A stretch of DNA of 64,000 nucleotides, from contig NC_134509.1 of the NCBI RefSeq assembly GCF_027942865.1, positions 17,014,017 to 17,078,016 of the forward strand, given 5' to 3'. The first letter of the stretch is position 1; every line of letters starts with the position of its first letter. The position numbers were made by a program, and so were the translations under genes. This DNA is from Odontesthes bonariensis. Taxonomy: Eukaryota > Chordata > Actinopteri > Atheriniformes > Atherinopsidae. This document shows, piece after piece, positions 46,026 to 60,518 of the stretch. The notes under the pieces were generated by a model. The model ran no database searches. It was not told where the DNA came from and saw nothing but the letters and a program-made list of their open reading frames with translations.

Positions 46026-49000
46026 GTAAATACCAACAGAAACAGCAGTGTTGTTAACTCCCCCCCGCACCGCTCTTAGCAGCTGCAAGCGACCTGACCC
46101 GCGGCTGAATTTCATGGCATTTGAACAGTTAAATGGCCCTTTTTTAAGGTGCCTTTTAAAGTCATTTCAAGAAGCAGTTGTCCTATAGTTGTTGCCGGAG
46201 GGACACGGGCGATTGAATCAGCTCATTCGGGATGCTGTTTGCTCGCCTGTTTCCATAAATGTGCATTCCAGCGGACTGCTGTTCCCTGTGCATCAGGGGA
46301 AGATGCGGTCAGGACTCGGAAGATGGTAAATGCTGAAACTACAGGCTTTAAAGCTCGGTAAATGTAATTGCTGAGCGTTATCAGTAAAGAAACCCAGCCT
46401 GACTTCGAGACGCCAGATAATAGTAAAGATGAACATAAAGGTCCACGTTTAACCCACATCCCAAATGCAGGGGATAATCTCTATTGTTAGCATAGACCTG
46501 CACAGTGTTGCAGTTCAGCACTGTGCAGTTTTTCTATCTGTGAAAAATAAATCTATTGTATTTTCTTCTATCTTTTTTTTTGTATATATATATATATATA
46601 TATATGACTATATAGAATAGGGATATAAAGTTTTATTTGGGGTTTTATTCCAGTTAAAGAAAAAAAGGAGTGTTCTGAGTCTTGTCCTGGGCAGTGAAGC
46701 TTGTTTTCACAACACTAACACCACTGATGCTCCTGATACCGCACAGGAGCAATGTAAAGTCATTATAGCTCTAAATCAGCTCATCTCTCCAAGGCTTTCA
46801 GCTTTGGCCATATTTTGATAGAACGTTTATCTGTTGCCTTTGCTTTTCTGAACTGTAGTTCCCTGCTCTGAGATAAAAACAAAAAACAAATTCTCTTTGT
46901 TTCTTTCTGTTAACTGATGTGAACGGATGATGTAATGAGGAAAAGATTTGAAGGCCATCAGCAACGGATGGTATCTGTAAGACCCATTTGAATGCCGGGG
47001 TTAACAGGGTGGGGGCTGGGAGGTGTCCAGGCGGCACAGTGTGTAACACTATCACTCCTGGAACCTCATACCACTCCCAGTGAGGCCTACCTGCCCTGTG
47101 AATGTGCCGCGTTTAGTGTGTATGCACTGTTTCAATGAAGTAGTTTATGAGTTTCGGTGGCTGCATACTTGTGTCTGGCAGAGAGGAAGCAACGCAGCGG
47201 GATGCAATGTCATGAGCAACAGTTGGCTGCTATCTGTCTCGCCGGGGGCTGCCGCACCAATAATCCTCTCATAAAGACTTAAATATACACACTTAATGAG
47301 CGATCACAGATTCTGACGTGATTGATGGTCAGTGCGCCATGAAGTATGTAAGTGTTAACACAGTTGAACCTGCCAGTTTAGAGCTACTGGGAGAGAGACA
47401 ATGTTTTCTGCATGTAAGGTGGAGGGAGAAGGAGGAGGGGGGGCCAAGGCAGGCCATCAGGGTGAAAGTGATACATCTTCTCCTAAAAGTCCACAATGTT
47501 TCAGGATGCTACTCTCTTAGTGAATTGTTTTTTTTTCTCTCTTGTCTCTCAAACACATTCCTTTTGATTTTCCCCTTGTATGTCTTCCTTTGACACGGCA
47601 CCTTCTCTTTTTTCATTGTCCCTCTGGCTGCTGTGTTTGCCCCATTTATCTCCCCCTTTTCTCTGCCCTTCATCAGGGGATGATGTCATGGCTCATGGGG
47701 GGCGTTGTAAAAAAAAAAAAATCTTGCCTAATTTTAAGTCTGACTAATAAAAGGCACTGCCTGCAGGACATGCTCGCTTTGACTTTTTTCAGTGACCTTT
47801 AGCCCTTACCATTCTTTGCGGTGAGGGTAACTTTTTAACTAAATCGCTGAGCCGTTTGTCATAAAACAAATGCATCGTAAACGAACAAAGGCTTAGCGAG
47901 GACAATTTCATTCTCAGTGTTTGAAGATGAACTCTTCGTCCAGTAATGTATTTCTTAGAATGGATGCACGTATGGAATGGTGTCTGATGAATATTTCATA
48001 TGAGGTGTGGTTCTTTTGTGTGTTAATGCTGAAACAGTCCGGCAACACATGGCCTGTTGTCAGCTGACAGCTTCTGGAGGTCTATGGAAAAGGTTTGTGC
48101 CGTGAGGTGTCGCCAGCGGATAAGACTTAGTGTTTGCTCGTGTTTGTTCGAATAAAAAGCTCATGAAATTCTCAATCAACAGTCAATGGTTGCAAGAGTC
48201 TATTTTTGCTCCATGTAACACCTCGCTTCCTCTGCACCGTGGCTCCATACAAACATGCAGCCAAACTCTGTTGAAATGTGATTGGTCAAAACGGACTCCA
48301 AACAGAAAACTCTTGTGATATATGCAGATTTTTGTGTATGGATATTATTACAACAGTAATTAGCAGTCATCCCAAGAGGAAACACCCCTTATTCCAGTCG
48401 GTCTGCATTTACTTTTACTTCATTTATTCAGTAAAAAAAAAAAGTGTCCAACGCAAAGAGCTAAAAGACCAAAGTCAACGTTGGTCTGGCTTTACAAGCT
48501 GCTGGAGGGCAGGAAATTAGGTTTCGACTTTTTTTGTTTTGATTGGGCGAATGGTCCGAGATCCTGGTGCTCTGGTGAGGAGTTTATTTGATTTAATCCC
48601 TGTAAGGACAAAAACAAGTTACATCATTAGATTTTAAAAATAATTAGTTCATTCTTTAGGTTTGTTAGCCGCACCACACAGAAGAGAAAGTAACGGTCTG
48701 TCCTGATACGCAGGGGGAAATGTTGATCGCTCCGAGTGTGTGAGCGGTGATGTTGTGCGTTGCACTTTTGTTGATGATGTTCGTCAAGTTTTTGCTGAGA
48801 GGTGCTTGCAAATGATGACGACTGAAGAAACAACACACGCTCACCGTGATGGTTTTCATCGTTTCTTTTGAAATAGAAAACACACGCAGCATGACATTTT
48901 ATTGCTGCTGTGGTAAATCTGCTCTGGGAAGAATATATTTCAAAGTTGTCAGCACATAACATGTTTATATTGCAATCTCATAATCCACTTGAAGGTGTGT

Positions 49001-51323
49001 ACATCTAGAGCAAGAGAGTGCTGGCACCGTCTCTGTGGGTATAGTGTTCTTTTTTTTTTTTTGATCTTGTCCCAGGTTTAAGTATTTTTAAGTGTCGCCT
49101 ACTCTATGCACAGCTCCTCTGCTTTATATATCCTGCCACTTACTTAACTGGGAATGGCGGGGCCAGGAGAAGCTGATAATGAATTAGGTGTTGAAACTGT
49201 ACGGGTGAGACCATGTCGACGCGAATACTGTAGGCCGGAGTGGCTCATAGGTCAAAGTGACGGTGTGTTTGACTGTGAGTTTGTGTCAGTCGCTATAAAA
49301 ATAGTTTGCTGTGGTGCTTTAATGAGATCATTCCTGAGCTCGTGTTGGGTTTTAATTGTTTTTTTTAGAGTAATTCCTGCCTATCCAAGTCAGAATGAAG
49401 TTTAAATGGATGGGATCCAAATAAAAAAAAAAAAAAGAAACCCATTCATCAAACATCAGAAACAGTTTCTTTCCTATCCTGATGTCGATCTGCGCTGGCT
49501 GTACCAAGTGTCATGTAGGTTACAGGATAAAGCCTCTGGTTGATAATGTCTGTAATGGGACTTAAGTCGAGTCTTCAGCACAGGACTTTATTGGTCCCCT
49601 GATACTGCCCTGATTTTGGCCCCAACGTTTCATCATTAGCACCTGTCAGTTGTCAGCTTTTCACCATACCTCACTGATCCTTGGCACGTGACCAGAGGTT
49701 TCTGGGGGCCAGCTGCTGTTTGGTCATAGCTGTTGACACACTGATCATTACAATGCTCTTTGGAGACCCCGAGCTCTGAGACTGAGGCGTTTGATGTTTA
49801 TGGTTTCCAGAATGTTGCTCGATATTGGAGTAATTTGTACTCGTGTAACTGGGATTTTTACATCACCACTTCATTGCTGACCCGATGAAGGGTGATCCAC
49901 GCAGTTTTGATACAGGACATTTAAGTTTGATTTCAAAGCTGTCGACCACTCACGACTTAGCTGCAGTTGTGAAGGAGTTTAGTGTTTTACCTGCATGATT
50001 ATATGCCAGGTTACTTGTCTCTGACTTCACTGTTTTATAGACTTACAACAGAGGGCCTATAGACCAAACCACAAGCTAGTAGCTTTTGGTTTGTCAGTGA
50101 AGTTAGATGATGCGTGCTCTGTGAGTCATTGACGAAAGGTAAATCTAAACAAAGAGACGTTGGTAGTATTAAACATGCCAGTTGTTTTTGTTCTGAAAGT
50201 ACCTCCCCACTCTGGATTAACGGAGCCTCGTTACCATAAATTAATACATTTCCTTTTGTTGTAACTGAAAGACTCTTCGTGCCCCCTACTGTGCAGCACT
50301 TTGTCAGTTACTGTTTTGTGTGGCTCTGTTGTTTATTGTTGAATGTGAGTTTAAGGGAGTAGATGGACGTTGTCCAAATAGCATATTGCACAGTAGCTGC
50401 CTGGCTGGTTTTAGGTAACCAGACTCTAAATATGAGAGGCTAATAGCAGTAGTTACATCATCATTCTGGGAATAGCAGGGAGTCTGGGGTCTAGAGGTGC
50501 TTCTGGCTGACCTCTCTCCTGTGTATATTCAGCCTGTGTGTGTGGTCATTGCCAAATATACATTCCCATATGGATTACACAGCAGGGTAATCTGCACTGA
50601 CACAGGTGAGTTGACACATAATTTTTATTTGCATTTACAGCCTGATGCGACGCTGACAGTCCGTGTTTTATGATGGGGGTATGAAGAGAAAAAGTGTGTC
50701 TGTCATGTGTATGAGAGTTCATTTGCACATATCTGAGGGAGCCTTCTTGACTGGCAGTCAAACCGCCAGTAACAGAAAGTGAAAGAAAATCCCACGTGTG
50801 AACAGTTTGACATTCCTGTCAGGTTCCGTGTGGGAGAAGGCCACTTTACACCCGGCCGCTCTGTAACATTAAAACCCGGGAGGAGAGACGGGAGTGTGAA
50901 AGCTCTCCGACATGCATCCCAGGTCTCCTGCTTGTGCTGTCCTAAATTGTCAAAATTGTCCTTACCTGATTTAGATGTATGAAACAACTATATCTGTATG
51001 TGACATTGTTTGTCTATGTGCTGTTTGTGAACATGTGGTCCAACATAGTCTCTTAGGATGCATGTGTGCGCACATACGGTGCGGTATGCATGCACGCAAA
51101 CATGTGTGCGTGTGGTAAAATAGAGATAGTCAGCCCTGTCACTTTGCCCCCACCCATCTACACTGGGGGATAACTTTCCAGTCTCATAGACGAGCATGCC
51201 TGAGTCTGAAAATAGCCGTATCTGATCACTGCTTCACCCAAACGGGGAACTCTCTTTCCCTGTCACTCCCTCTCTTTGGCTCTTTCTAACTTTCTCCCTG
51301 TCTGTTGTCTCTGTGCTTCCCAG
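46026..51323 (+). other. Probable sorbs2 first intron
   Basis: 5.3 kb without any recognised exon. It holds a (TA)n repeat and a moderately GC-rich, high-complexity patch at about 47080-47330 that could be regulatory. The last 60 bases are an extended pyrimidine tract with a CTAAC branch-point match near 51286. Confidence 0.5.
46583..46605 (+). repeat. (TA)n microsatellite
   Basis: About eleven TA units. Confidence 0.95.
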
Positions 51324-51497
51324 TCATCAAACGGGGTGAGATCTGGGACTAAAGAGGGAGTCTGGAAGGGGACGCTTTTCCTGAGCAGAGGGAAGGAGAA
51401 GGAAAAACATCAGAAAAGAAGAAGTGAATGAGGACGGGAACTCGGACTCACAGCTCATCTTTATTTAGCAAGTCCCCAGTCTTTCGGTTTTATGACG
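51324..51497 (+). CDS. sorbs2: sorbs2 exon with start codon (CDS 51428-51497)
   Basis: Acceptor: long CT-rich tract ending TTCCCAG|TCATC. Donor: TATGACG|GTAAGAG. ATG at 51428 is preceded directly by an in-frame TGA, so translation starts in this exon. It encodes 23 residues (M-R-T-G-T-R-T-H-S-S-S-L-F-S-K-S-P-V-F-R-F-Y-D) plus one base. That base joins the exon at 63251 in the right phase to give ...FYD-DSGGCARK, the recognised SORBS2 N-terminal sequence. This leader differs from the short MNT leader I recall in human SORBS2, so it is an alternative or fish-specific first coding exon. Bases 51324-51427 are 5' UTR. The exact phase match, stop-bounded start and strong splice sites together make this convincing, though not proven. 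Confidence 0.75.
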
Positions 51498-54400
51498 GTA
51501 AGAGTTAAAAAAAATTATTTTCTTTTTTTTTTTTTTTTTTTTCTTTGCTCAATGGTTTGCACCTTTAGTACCTTTTGTTGTTTGAGAGGTTAAATACTGC
51601 AGTATATGCTCATACTGAACGACTGCATTTCCACGGTGCGTATGTTCATTTTCATGCCGAAACACTGTAGAAAATATATTTTATATTTATGAATTTACCC
51701 GTACACATTCGACTGACCCTCCTCATCCATACCAAAGTATTTTCATTAGAATCAGATATATTTAAAGTGTTGCTTTATTTGTCTCTCCTGAATACACGCA
51801 GATATTATAGTGCTCTCTACTCAGTTGTCATGTGTCTATATTTACTTGTTATGAACACGCGATGCTTGAACGAGAACGCAAATTAAGAGATCTGAATAGA
51901 TTTTACAACCCGTGTACCAATAGAGAATTGTATTTATCTGTTGTGCCAGGCCACAATTACAGACCAAGAGTGGAATTTTTTGGTGTTTTTTTTGTGAAAT
52001 TGGGCAAGGGAAATGGTGTCAAATAAAAACAGTGGTTCCTTCCGCGGTCACCTCAGAAACGGCATCGGGCAAATTGCTCGAATTACAATTTTTTGAAAGT
52101 TGAAACCATCTCTTTACACATTTCTGACATTTTAACATATAGAGAGGCCATCGAAATGAATGTCCACAAAATGCAAAATAAGATTTCTAACTAAAAATAG
52201 ATCAAAAGAAGGAAGAAAAAAACAAAACAATCCCCGGTTGAACACCTTGTATTCTCTCCTTTGACCTCCTACCTGCCCATAATTATGCCCCAGAATCTCA
52301 TTTTCCTCCTGTGTCGCTTTTACTTACTTCCGTCTCTTGTTACACCCCTTTTTCACGGTCTCTTATTTCCCATTCAACAAAAGCCTTGCACCAATCCCTC
52401 CATTAGGCCAGTCTCAGAGGTGTAGTGGAATGTCACCTTGACCCCTCGGGAACACAGTAAGGGTGTTTCTCAGACTCGGTCCGTAGCGCGGTCCTCGTGC
52501 TTTGCTTTCACCCTGGATTCAACATGCAGAGACACAACGGACGTGTCCTCCAAAGGTCACGGGTCATCCCAGTTTCTTCATGGTATTTTCATCATTTATC
52601 AAATGGTTCGATTAAATCCCACAAATGGCGTATTTGTTTGCAGAACTCGGCGTCGCTTTTTAAAACTGTTCGATAAAGTCGTGAGATTAAGATGTGCTGG
52701 CCAGTCAAAGGTGAGTTTGAGAGACTCTGAAATAGTCAGGCTTGGACAAATTCTATTCATTTATGCATAGCCTAAATATTGTAGACACTCTTGCCTATAC
52801 CTCACTGATGCTGGCTATTGTTTAAAAGCTGATATGAAATATTTCAAACCCATTCATAAGATGCTTTAGCAGAAAAATAGGGTCCCATTTCAATAGAGCC
52901 AATAGTGACGGAGTAGGAGAGCTCTCCGAGTTTCATCAAAATAGACACGTACACACTGTCATATCTCTTTCTTTAACCCTGTGTCGAATTTTAAGATAAA
53001 GAAATTGTATAAATCAGGACATCTTTATGTGTGACGTAACCAAATTATATGAAGATTCTGCTGATGGATTTAGATAAAGTTGTTGAGCACCTGACTGGAG
53101 ATGGGGTCTTGTCTAATGGCAGTAAACATAGCACCTCTCCTAATCAAGTTCTTCTTATCTTCATGCTTGGCACTTCACGCTGGTACCTGGGGAATCCAGA
53201 CTATGTATGGAGAATGTAATCTTAGCTACCCCTGATAGCCAGTCTGCTTTAGTGCAGCCTTAAGCTCAGAAGGAAAACGGGTTTGAAATAAATATAAGTG
53301 ACCAGTACGCTGCCTTTAATGAGCTCTTGAACAAAATACATTGGGATGGTAATTGTCTGTTTAGGGTATTTTCTTGTTTTTTTTAAGCTACCTGAGTGTT
53401 ATTGATAGTAACTTCTGTTTAGAAGGAACTTAGTGTGAAAAGCAGTTTTAGGATGAATTTGTTTGGAACTGTTATCTTACCCCCCTTATCCTCCAGATAA
53501 GAGTGTTTACTTTCTAAATGTGTGAAAAAGCAAATTTAAGACAAACTTGCCACATATAGCTGCATTTCTAGATATCAAGGTCAAGATTAAATCCAGTCAG
53601 GGAAAGAAAACTGTGTGTAATGTCATGAATTCTTTATTTGAAGCATTGATTTTATTTCATTATTTACACTCACCGCTGCTCTTTATGAAAATGTGTCAAC
53701 TATACCGCAATCTGAGATTCTTTCTAGTGTCTGCTTTAGGTGGTAGTTAGTACATGTACCTCCCATAAATTCCTGCTGGTCATGGGTGAAGTGCTCAGAA
53801 AAGCTCATTATCCCAGAAGCACTCTGAGGGCTTAATTTGTTGCTTTTATGGATTCAGAGCACACTTTTCTGTGAGCATAAAATGCGGCGGTAAGGTTTGT
53901 CCTCAGCCGACAGCATCACATCTTTAACAACATATTTTAAATTGAAAGTGTTTGAGATTCCTTGTTGACCAGCAGTTGTTTTCCCTTCACTCAACCATTT
54001 GAGCAAGCCGAAGCCAAAACCAGAGCACAGCAATAACACTCTGTCAAAATGCCAAGTCAGGAAAAGCTCACGCTTATTCTTTGAAATAGTTTTGACAGTC
54101 AGCTCTTGCATTGTCTATCCATTTGCTTGTCCTGTTACTTCCCTTGAACTGAGTTCATACTGGCTGGTTGTCATTTGTAATCGCTGGTCTTCATTACACG
54201 AAGGAGACATGAAACGTTGGCAGCTACAAGGATGTTTATTTGTTGTGTCGCATCCATTGCGACACCAGATTGCTTGCAGCAGACAGCTTATATAAGAGAA
54301 TATGCCAATACCAGTTACACTATCTTCAATGAAATGCTATTAACGTTGCATTTGCCATTGTTTAATCTCTTCAGCGTGTATGTTTTTTTGTTGTTTTTTT

Positions 54401-57400
54401 ACAATTTCAAATCTTGCTATTCCCCCTCCATGCACATCCAAACAGAATAGGCTGAATGCATCTTAAGTTCTACGTAACAGTGGTAAGATGACAAACCCAC
54501 AAATTGTCACATCCTATTCATTTTTCCTCTCTCATAGCCCCGACTCACAGCACCAGGGCTTGTGTTACATAATTGCATTAGTGCTCTCAGGCCACTGGCT
54601 CTGCTCGTTAATGGGGTTGTGATGCAATCTGCAGAACACACGGCCCTCTGTTGTTTTCAGTATGGGCAATGAGTGGGCATGCGGGGTCAGCATGTTGACC
54701 TCCCCTATCCATTCATACAGCCAGAGGGGGGCCTGCTAATGAGTGGCAAGGTTGAACAAACAAGGCTGATAACAGAGACTTTGTTGGAAGAGGCTGTTGT
54801 TCAACTAGTGGTAATAATGTGCTGGTAGAACAGTTACATGGCACTGATAAAGCATTCCTTGTGAAATATCCTGCATCCACCAACAAATATCTTTGTACTT
54901 GTGTCAAAGAGAGGTTTTCAAACAATGTTTTGATTGATGGTTTTTGGTTCTGCAGGCCGACGGGTTATAAAACTACGACACCCTTGCAGTGTACTAAAAC
55001 GATAGCGAATAAAGGATGTAAAAACTCCATTTTGCCTCAAAAGCTCAAACAATAACTAGAATTGTGTGAACGCTCTTATGTTACATTGTCGGGACGTAAC
55101 AGCATATTAGCAGGAATCGTGCCTCTCTCCTACTGGTTTGGTCGAGATGCCAAGATTAAAACATAGGAAAAAAACAAACAGTTTACTCCATTTTCTTGAT
55201 TACAGAAAGATTCTACAAAAACAAGTTCATTGTAGAAATATGTAATACCAAACCCGAGGTGAAGCAGTTATTGTTCTTCTCAGGATTATAGATGTTTGCT
55301 TGTTTAGCCGGTATAGACATAAATATGTCTGTCCTGTAAAATATAGCATCCATATAAAGCACAATGTGTTATTCCCTAATGCTAGACTCTTGATTCCCAA
55401 AGCGTTTGTTTTTTTTCCCCACCACAACCCAGCTCTCCCCACATTTTTACCACAAAAATGCATCACTAAAATAACTTGGATCCCATTCAGTGATTAAAGA
55501 ATGAAGCACTTCTAAATTCTGCCTTTTTTGGACGCGTTGCTGTCTCCTGTCAATTTGGTTTCAGGCTCGACATGTTTTGACTTACATTTATGTTGCATCT
55601 CCAGGGACTTTTTTTTTTTTTTTCTCTCCTCGTTAGAAAATGCTTTGTTCTTACTGACCCCTTTAGTCAGAGTTTACAAATTGCTGGGATCATACAGCCA
55701 AGTCGTTGTTTTACATGATTTTCACAGTAGATAATGTGTAGCGTCTTTTGTACAGTTCACTCTGAACATGGCACAGAGTGTCCATTATTATTTCTGTAAT
55801 TTTTGCAATGTTTTGAGTTTCTAAAAGCTTTTCTATGCTGAAATCCTGACAAAAACATGTCTGATGACTTCTAGGTCTTTAAAGACTTTAAACAGATTTG
55901 CTAATGAGCTTAATCTGTTGACATCTTGTGACTTTCTCTCAGTCTCACCTTTAAGGCCTTTATCACCAATGACTGATCACTGTCTACTACTCTCTTAATA
56001 GATTAAAAAAAAAAAAAAAAAAAGGATGTCACATTACGTTAGTCATATTTAAACACTGACCCTGAAACTTTTCATCATTAAAAGTTTCTCTGTTTTTCTG
56101 TATCAGTCAAATGCTTTCTGAGAATCTTTCGACCGCTCTGAGCCAAATTCCATCGTCCAAAATGGCATTCGACAGATGGATTCCAGGAAAAAAATGTGTG
56201 TTCTGTTTAGTGTTTTATTTTTTTGTCCAGCTTTGCCAATTGTGTCTGACATCCCGAGTGCACCTGGAAACATTAGGGATTATCCTGAAGCTGGTGGAAT
56301 CTCTATGTGCTCCTAAACTCAGATCTGATGGAACCAGTATTTACTTTTTCCTTTTCTACTGTGAAAAACTACAAAAAAAAAAAAGGGGGGGGGGGGGGTA
56401 TTGTCATTGCTTGACTCCATTTTGCCCTTAAAATCTACATTTATATATGTTTATAAATATATATTTCTTTTTTTTTTTTGGTAGACAAGATAAGACGTAC
56501 CGGGGATGTTTGCAAGTGAAGAACGAATGCCTTCCTCACTTAGAATTAGGAATTTCCATGTTCACTCCTTCCCCAGTACGGTATTAGGAGTGAAACTTAC
56601 TGTATGTACCGTCTTTGACAGTAAGACTAACCTCCCAACACAGACGGAGACAAAGTAAAAGATGCATAGTGATTTCAAGCATTTCCCGTACTTGTTGCCC
56701 TCCTGAGAAGCTGTTAGCATGGCAGGAGCCTCCACCAGTTGCTTTTTCCTGTCTCACAGAACAGGAAGTTAAGAAGTCGAAGTGCTCAGACTGGAGGTGC
56801 TATTTGTTTTCAGACACTTGTTTTGTCTATGCCAAAGCGGTCTGCAGTGACTAATGACATCCTGGCTAGCATTGTTTTAAGGGAATATTAGGTTTTGTTG
56901 CTGTTTGTGTTATTTTTCTTTTAGTTACTGCAGGCCAAGTGAGTGGCTTGTTCCCTTCTGAGATATGCTTTAACCTCTGTCTCTCGTGGTCTAGCTTTAT
57001 ATTTTAAACTGTTACATATTTCCCATAGAGGAATTTGCACCAACGAGAGATTCTTTCAAATCCACAAAAGAAATTATTTTCAAATGTTTTTCATTTTTTT
57101 AAAACTTTTTTATGGTTACCACGGTGACTGCAAGGTCTCATCTATTCAGTGATATAACCTTTTACTCCACTTATAAGTGGTTTCACAGGCTAATGAGACT
57201 TGATGGGCGTGATGTTGGACATCGCAGATTTCTTTGGCCTATACATCTGACTTGTGTATTTGCAGTCCCACAACTTTTACAGCCAGTAATTATATACACA
57301 CTAGTCTCCAGAGTGGCCTTACCAATGCCTAGATTGCAGGCATTGGATAAACCACGACAGCATAAGAAAATAAAATGGCTTCACAGAAACCTGCTTTGAC

Positions 57401-57555
57401 TTGCAAAATGAAGACCAGGATTGAAACAGCACATGGAGACTCGGGAATCTTTGTTTATTATCCAATTATTGGAATTGACACTTCACTTATTCAATTATTG
57501 GAAATGGCAGAATGGTAAGCATGAGCTCTCTCAACACTTATTCCCTCTACTTCCC

Positions 57556-57565
57556 CTATAAATAA
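57556..57565 (+). promoter_or_regulatory. MEF2 consensus site in sorbs2 intron
   Basis: CTATAAATAA matches the MEF2 consensus YTAWWWWTAR exactly and lies in a high-complexity patch that also has ATATGCAT and ATTAATGA. SORBS2 is strongly expressed in heart and muscle, so a MEF2-driven intronic enhancer would make sense. A single 10-base match is weak. Confidence 0.3.
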
Positions 57566-60518
57566 TACAGTAAGCATTTTGGAGAAGCATTCGCTGAATA
57601 TTAATGAAAGCGGTTTTATCCCACGCCGTGATATGCATGTTAAATTGCTTGCACTGCAAACAATATACTACAGACTTCAGGGAGGGCTGCAAAATCTGTG
57701 TTTGAAGGGAGCTCTGTCTGGAGAGGTTGGTCAAAGCTAAAAAAGCCTAGAGCATTTTCTTCCAGTGTCATGCAATAACATTACACTATGGTCACAGCTG
57801 CTGTGTCGCCGCTGATCTGTCCCCAGGAAACATGATGCTGCTTATAATCTGACCATCATTTGAACGCAGACAGCCTGCGACGCCAGAGCCATGATTTACC
57901 CCCATGTGTGTGAGAGCCGGTGTGGATGAGTATGAGTGGGTATTGCTCGTGTTGTGGGGACCTAAATCTGTTTACAGAGTCTCATTAAAGGAACTCGTCT
58001 GTCGTATTGGGTCAGAAGCGAACCCTCAGATTGTAAATCCTAAAATTTTGAGTTGAAGATACGTGTGTAAGGCAGTGCATGTCACCTGAAGTCAGGCATA
58101 CATAGCTGTGTGTGCGTGTGTGTGTTTGTGTGCAGTTTGTTTCGAAGGGACAGATTTATGAGAACCTACTGTAAGAGGGTCACGATTAGGTCTTGAGGGA
58201 CAGAGGGTATCCCACGATGCCTGTCTTCATGCAGTCCTACAAGTAGTGCGATTCATTCCTCACCAGGCCATTGGCCACTATAAGATTCTGATGGTATAAC
58301 CCTGAACAAAAATATCATGGTTTCACTGTATCATATTATTACCATGACGGGTCTAAAATATGTTATTTTGAAAGGTCTCAGTGAAGATTGTGTTTTCAGT
58401 TGAACACAATCTAATATATTTTTAAACTGCATAAAGAACATTTGGAACATTAGTAGCGTATGCTTGTATGTATAGTAATGGGTTACACACCAATTAAGAA
58501 TGGTTATTACAAAAGTAATACATGTGTTTCTCGTGCCGCTGCTTTTCTAAAGCAGAGCCCTGCCATGTGACCCACTTCAAATCTACCTAAGCTGCATAAA
58601 CGGGCAAAACGTTTTTATTGTATTTGTGATTAATCTGGTTGTGCACTATAAAATTCTCATAGGTTTTGCCATTCTCACCTGATGACACTGTGTACAGGAA
58701 CAAACTAAACAGCAAGTGGCTGAAGGCATAGTATCGACTTGAAAACGCGGTCAAAAAGTAAAATGGGATAAAACACTTTATTATATTATAGCTGCTGTAT
58801 TTTTCGCGAATGTAAATGTTTACGGAATTGATCAGTTTTTCAGCATTGCACTGCAGCGCACTGAGTATGGAGCTGATACGATTCACGCAAGTTGTCATTA
58901 GGGTCAAACACATGTTAACGTTATGCCATCCATTTATCCCACTCATCGCCAGAACCAAATAGGAAGACAGTCCACACGTTCATGCAAGAATGTGATTGCA
59001 TAGCTTTTCCATAACAAGCACCAGTGATGGGTATCATCATCAGGTCTTGTCAATGTGAAATCAGTCCCAAAGCTGTTATGGTGTTGAAGCAAATGCCTGG
59101 AAATACATGCTTCTAGTGGGCTCAGGGTATTAACTGTTGTCATCGCGTAGCTTTTACTATAAGTCAATTGGAGAATGGAAAATACACACTAATGTGTAAA
59201 CACAATGTGGGATTGCATGGACTTCAATTGGAGTGCAACATCAATGTTTAGATTAAAATAGCTGAATTGTGTGTTAATACATTTTTTTTTTTTTTTTCAA
59301 AAAGCTTAATATTTAAATATGCACAACTGGATATAGATGAATATTGAAACTGTTGTAAAATAATAAACATTAAGCCTTGTAATGTACAACCTAGACAATC
59401 CACCCACCCAGTCAAACAAAAATTTTCTGGTCAAGATTTTGATCATTTTAAATCATTCACATGCACTTGTTGTTACAGTCGCTGTACCTCACTTTTGGGG
59501 GAGGGGATTGTAATTGATCCCAGTGATAATGTGTAAGATTAGCTGACGGGTCGTTGTCCACAAACATTCAAACGTCTTCTGTGCAACCCATTCCAAAAAC
59601 TTCTCAACAGTCAGCGTGTGAGTGAGTCAAAGTTGGCAATGCGTCATAGATTTTTACATACCAGACATGTATGATCCCTATGGCAGCCACTGTAGTTTAT
59701 CACTTGTTGTATCTGTCATAAGCTTTAAGTCTCATGATGACACATAAGTACATGTACTCACCAGGCGATGCAGCAGTCTATACTTTGTCTTTTGATGTTT
59801 GCCCCATTCATATAAATCATGTCTCCTGTTGCACCAGTTCCAAGAAAAGGGCTCCATATAGGAGGAGACAGGCATCACACATGGGTGTAGTTAAATAAAC
59901 ATGGCTGTGTGTATAATTTATCAATGTCATTTAGATAATTTACGTGTCATTTGTGTGCTTTAGAGACCTTGCAGAGGTCTTTATTCTGTATCTCCCATTT
60001 AACTGACAGAAGTTATCTTACAATATTTGTATTTTGAGGCTTCAGGCTGTGGCATAAACACCTTTTCAACATGACTGACAAAATGTGTTGATTTTATTTT
60101 CAGCCTTTAGTTTCGTGTGAGCAGCTGTACTGACGCTGAACTGAAATAGAATGTAAAAAAATATATATCAATATTCAACGCAAAGAAGTTGAGCTAGTAG
60201 ATCTGCTGCAGAGCACCTGCTGAGGCAAGCTATTTCTGCACCAAGTGGACAAGTGCCACAGCGTCCTTAGATCATTTGTCAGTATGCCACCGAAGGAGCC
60301 CGGTAATGGTTAATACGGTTCTTGTGTTGTTTCAGAATAGCGCTGCACCAGTAGCAGCCAGTTGCAGTAGCTCTGGTGAGGAAGTTAATACCATTTCTTG
60401 CCTCAATCATCATGGGAAATTTGAGATCACTGGCAAATATAATGGACATGCTTAGAGCACTAATGAGGTGAGGGAAGAAAAAACTGTGAATACAGTATGT
60501 TGTGTTTCACTGAGACAT

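Larger units (their letters stand above)
45420..46110 (+). promoter_or_regulatory. sorbs2: CpG-island promoter, probably of sorbs2
   Basis: CpG dinucleotides are dense here and rare elsewhere in the window. The region holds an RFX-type X-box (45445-45458), a CCAAT box (45467-45471), a YY1-type site overlapping TTGCGCAC (45513-45525) and ATGCGCGTGG near 45829. There is no TATA box. This is a housekeeping-type vertebrate promoter. It lies 5.3 kb upstream of the first sorbs2 coding exon, and no other plus-strand gene is near. A divergent non-coding transcript is possible. Confidence 0.7.

Noticed and set aside
52438..52770. Basic 110-codon plus-strand frame in the sorbs2 intron
   Set aside because: No homology recognised; its TTTGTTTGCAG acceptor-like word near 52640 has no matching donor or SORBS2-like peptide.
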